Shown: in pieces, positions 62,362 to 64,000 of the stretch
Layout: each line of letters begins with the position of its first letter
How positions within the stretch are numbered: the first letter of the stretch is position 1
DNA from: Xenococcus sp. PCC 7305
GTDB taxonomy: Bacteria > Cyanobacteriota > Cyanobacteriia > Cyanobacteriales > Xenococcaceae
Length of the DNA stretch: 64,000 nt
Assembly (NCBI RefSeq): GCF_000332055.1
Contig: NZ_ALVZ01000224.1
Span: forward strand, 1 to 64,000
Direction: 5' to 3'
Position numbers and translations under genes: made by a program
Notes under the pieces: model-generated
What the model was told of the DNA's origin: nothing
The model's input: only the letters and a program-made list of their open reading frames with translations
Database searches by the model: none

Positions 62362-63843
62362 TCAATACAACTGTGCACCTTTAACATTTGCTGTTTTTTG
62401 GGCGTTAGCTCTTTCCCCACAAGTGCGGGGAGTTGGGAACATTTTGCCAGGGTTAGCCAGTCCTTTGCTGTTGAAAGCATTGCGAATATAACCCATAGTT
62501 TCGAGATCAATTTCGTTGAACATATAGGGCATATAGCAATTTTTATCTGACCCAATACCATGTTCTCCCGAAAGACTGCCGCCCGATTCCACACATAATT
62601 TGAGGATTTCTCCTCCCAGCTCTTCTACCTTGGCAAATTGCCCTGCTATTTTATTGTCATAAAGAATCAAAGGATGGAGGTTGCCATCCCCGGCGTGGAA
62701 GACATTTGCTATTTTAAAGCCATAGCGATCGCCTAAGACATTAATTTGTTGCAACACCGAAGCCAACTTGGTGCGGGGAATCACCCCATCCTGGACAAAA
62801 TAATCGGGACTAATATTTCCTGCGGCGGCAAAAGCTGATTTTCTGCCCTTCCAAAGTTTCATCCGCGTCGCTTCATCATTGGCCCAAGTAATATTCCTTG
62901 CCCCATTATCGCGACAAATTTGAGCGGCTTTATGTTTATTGGATTTTACTTCTACGGCCAACCCATCCAATTCAATTAGCAAGATAGCTGCTGCATCAGT
63001 AGGGTAACAACCAGTCTTGACAGTTTTTTCCACAGCATTAATCGTGAAATTATCCATAATTTCCATGCCTGCCGGGATAATTCCCGCACTAATAATTCCG
63101 GCCACTGCCGCCCCAGATTCTTCGATGCTGGGAAAATCTGCTAGTACGGTACAGACTGCTTCCGGTCGTTTCAGAATCTTGAGAGTGACTTCGGTCGCAA
63201 TACCCAAAGTTCCTTCGGAACCCACAAAAACCCCCGTCAGATCATATCCCGGCATTTCGGGAACCATGCCCCCAACATCGATAATAGAGCCATCTGCTAC
63301 TACTAGTTTTAGACCTAAAACATGATTGGTCGTGACCCCATATTTAAGACAGTGAACTCCCCCTGAATTCTCGGCGACATTACCCCCAATGGAACAGATA
63401 ATCTGACTGGAAGGATCGGGAGCATAATAAAATCCGGCACCACTGACGGTTTGAGTCACCCAATTGTTAATAATTCCTGGTTGTACAGTAATACGATGAT
63501 TTTCCAGATCAATATCGAGAACCTGTTTCATCCTCGCTGTCACAATCAAAACACAATCTTCTATCGGTAGTGCTCCACCAGAAAGACCGGTTCCTGCGCC
63601 TCTAGCTACCCAGGGAATATCATTGTCGTGACAAATTTTGACTACTGCGGCCACTTCTTCTGTCGTGCGGGGCAAGACGGCAACTCCTGGGCGTTGACGA
63701 TAGCTAGCTAAACCGTCACATTCATAGGTCAGTAATTCTTGTTTACGACGAACTACCCCATCTTTCCCAATGGCAGTTTCCAATTGCTTGATAATCGGTT
63801 GCAATTTATCGGTTTTAGGAGAGAGGAGGTTGCGAAGAATCAT
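62362..63843 (-). CDS. glcD: Glycolate dehydrogenase FAD subunit GlcD
   Basis: A 493-aa FAD-binding oxidoreductase of the FAD_binding_4 type: VLPRTTEEVAAVVKICHDND, RGAGTGLSGGALPI, GGNVAENSGGVHCLKYG and the C-terminal GDGNLHPLIL with GEHGIGSDK. Cyanobacterial GlcD oxidises 2-phosphoglycolate-derived glycolate to glyoxylate in photorespiration. GlcE and GlcF are not in this window. It resembles the Synechocystis GlcD1 type; D-lactate as a substrate cannot be excluded. Confidence 0.9.
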   Translation of the reverse strand: MILRNLLSPKTDKLQPIIKQLETAIGKDGVVRRKQELLTYECDGLASYRQRPGVAVLPRTTEEVAAVVKICHDNDIPWVARGAGTGLSGGALPIEDCVLIVTARMKQVLDIDLENHRITVQPGIINNWVTQTVSGAGFYYAPDPSSQIICSIGGNVAENSGGVHCLKYGVTTNHVLGLKLVVADGSIIDVGGMVPEMPGYDLTGVFVGSEGTLGIATEVTLKILKRPEAVCTVLADFPSIEESGAAVAGIISAGIIPAGMEIMDNFTINAVEKTVKTGCYPTDAAAILLIELDGLAVEVKSNKHKAAQICRDNGARNITWANDEATRMKLWKGRKSAFAAAGNISPDYFVQDGVIPRTKLASVLQQINVLGDRYGFKIANVFHAGDGNLHPLILYDNKIAGQFAKVEELGGEILKLCVESGGSLSGEHGIGSDKNCYMPYMFNEIDLETMGYIRNAFNSKGLANPGKMFPTPRTCGERANAQKTANVKGAQLY

Positions 63844-64000
63844 TTACTTATTAGTAGAGGTTGCCTTCTTCGATTCTACAATTTTTATTGATATTTCTTT
63901 TGCTCCTCAGTTATTTTCTGAAATTCAAGGCTCTAAGAAGTAACAATAAGTAATACTTTACGACTGTATTATGGACATTACTAGTAAATAGCGAATAGCC

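Overview
The window is a piece of a cyanobacterial chromosome. The evidence is direct: dense GCGATCGC (HIP1-type) octamers in and between genes, an nblA phycobilisome-degradation gene, cyanophycin genes (cphB-cphA), a solanesyl-diphosphate synthase and a UbiD decarboxylase of the plastoquinone route, an Ftn2/ZipN-type division protein, and several families largely restricted to cyanobacteria (DUF3038, DUF4335, DUF2499/Ycf49, COP23, PATAN/DUF4388). The AT-rich intergenic DNA, full of short tandem heptamers and broken toxin-antitoxin genes, would suit a larger-genome lineage such as the Pleurocapsa/Stanieria group. That placement is a guess.

Layout. 0-3 kb is a degraded accessory patch: the tail of an IS982-like transposase, a 115-bp MITE-like element, a KTSC gene, a STAND/NB-ARC gene broken by an in-frame TGA and cut off at its 3' end, an intact VapBC-type pair, and a truncated HigA/NadS-like antitoxin. 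3-15 kb holds housekeeping genes: ftsH with a clear terminator, a DUF1537 kinase, ftn2/zipN, gyrA, a histone-deacetylase-family hydrolase and sds. 15-19 kb has a lipoprotein, a GluR0-type glutamate-receptor potassium channel, an MscS-type channel and tRNA-Pro(GGG). 19.5-24.3 kb runs purK, a short sepF, a GNAT gene, and a DUF3038-DUF4335-DUF2499 set. 24.3-27.9 kb is a same-strand run of exported proteins: COP23 protein, two trypsin-like proteases and a DUF4344 metallopeptidase. 28-37 kb is mixed metabolism: creatininase family, SDR, VOC, a thymidylate kinase with an altered P-loop, rsmI, a Xi-type glutathione transferase, a globin with no proximal histidine, and tandem DUF3887.

37-43 kb is the most interesting region. 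cphB, cphA and a pentameric ligand-gated ion channel carrying two extra N-terminal domains lie on one strand, with only 19 bp between cphA and the channel gene. 43-49 kb carries trmD, ureG, a 51-aa membrane protein with its own SD and terminator, an MGS-DAGK-PAP2 three-domain fusion and nadA. 49-52.5 kb has a BicA-like SulP transporter divergent from nblA, a hendecad coiled-coil membrane protein, and a DUF433 antitoxin next to an internally deleted DUF5615 toxin. 52.7-64 kb has an alpha/beta hydrolase, rsmA, an AI-2E-type permease, ubiD, a possible orphan IS605-type end, DUF427, a MurL-like PP-loop protein, a secreted beta-propeller gene with two YeeE/YedE half-transporters, and glcD.

Two themes recur. 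The intergenic DNA carries at least a dozen tracts of 7-bp tandem repeats with many different unit sequences. Some sit in small cassettes with shared ends, and several lie at the edges of broken genes. The window also encodes bacterial relatives of two animal neurotransmitter-receptor channels (GluR0 and pLGIC) plus an MscS channel.
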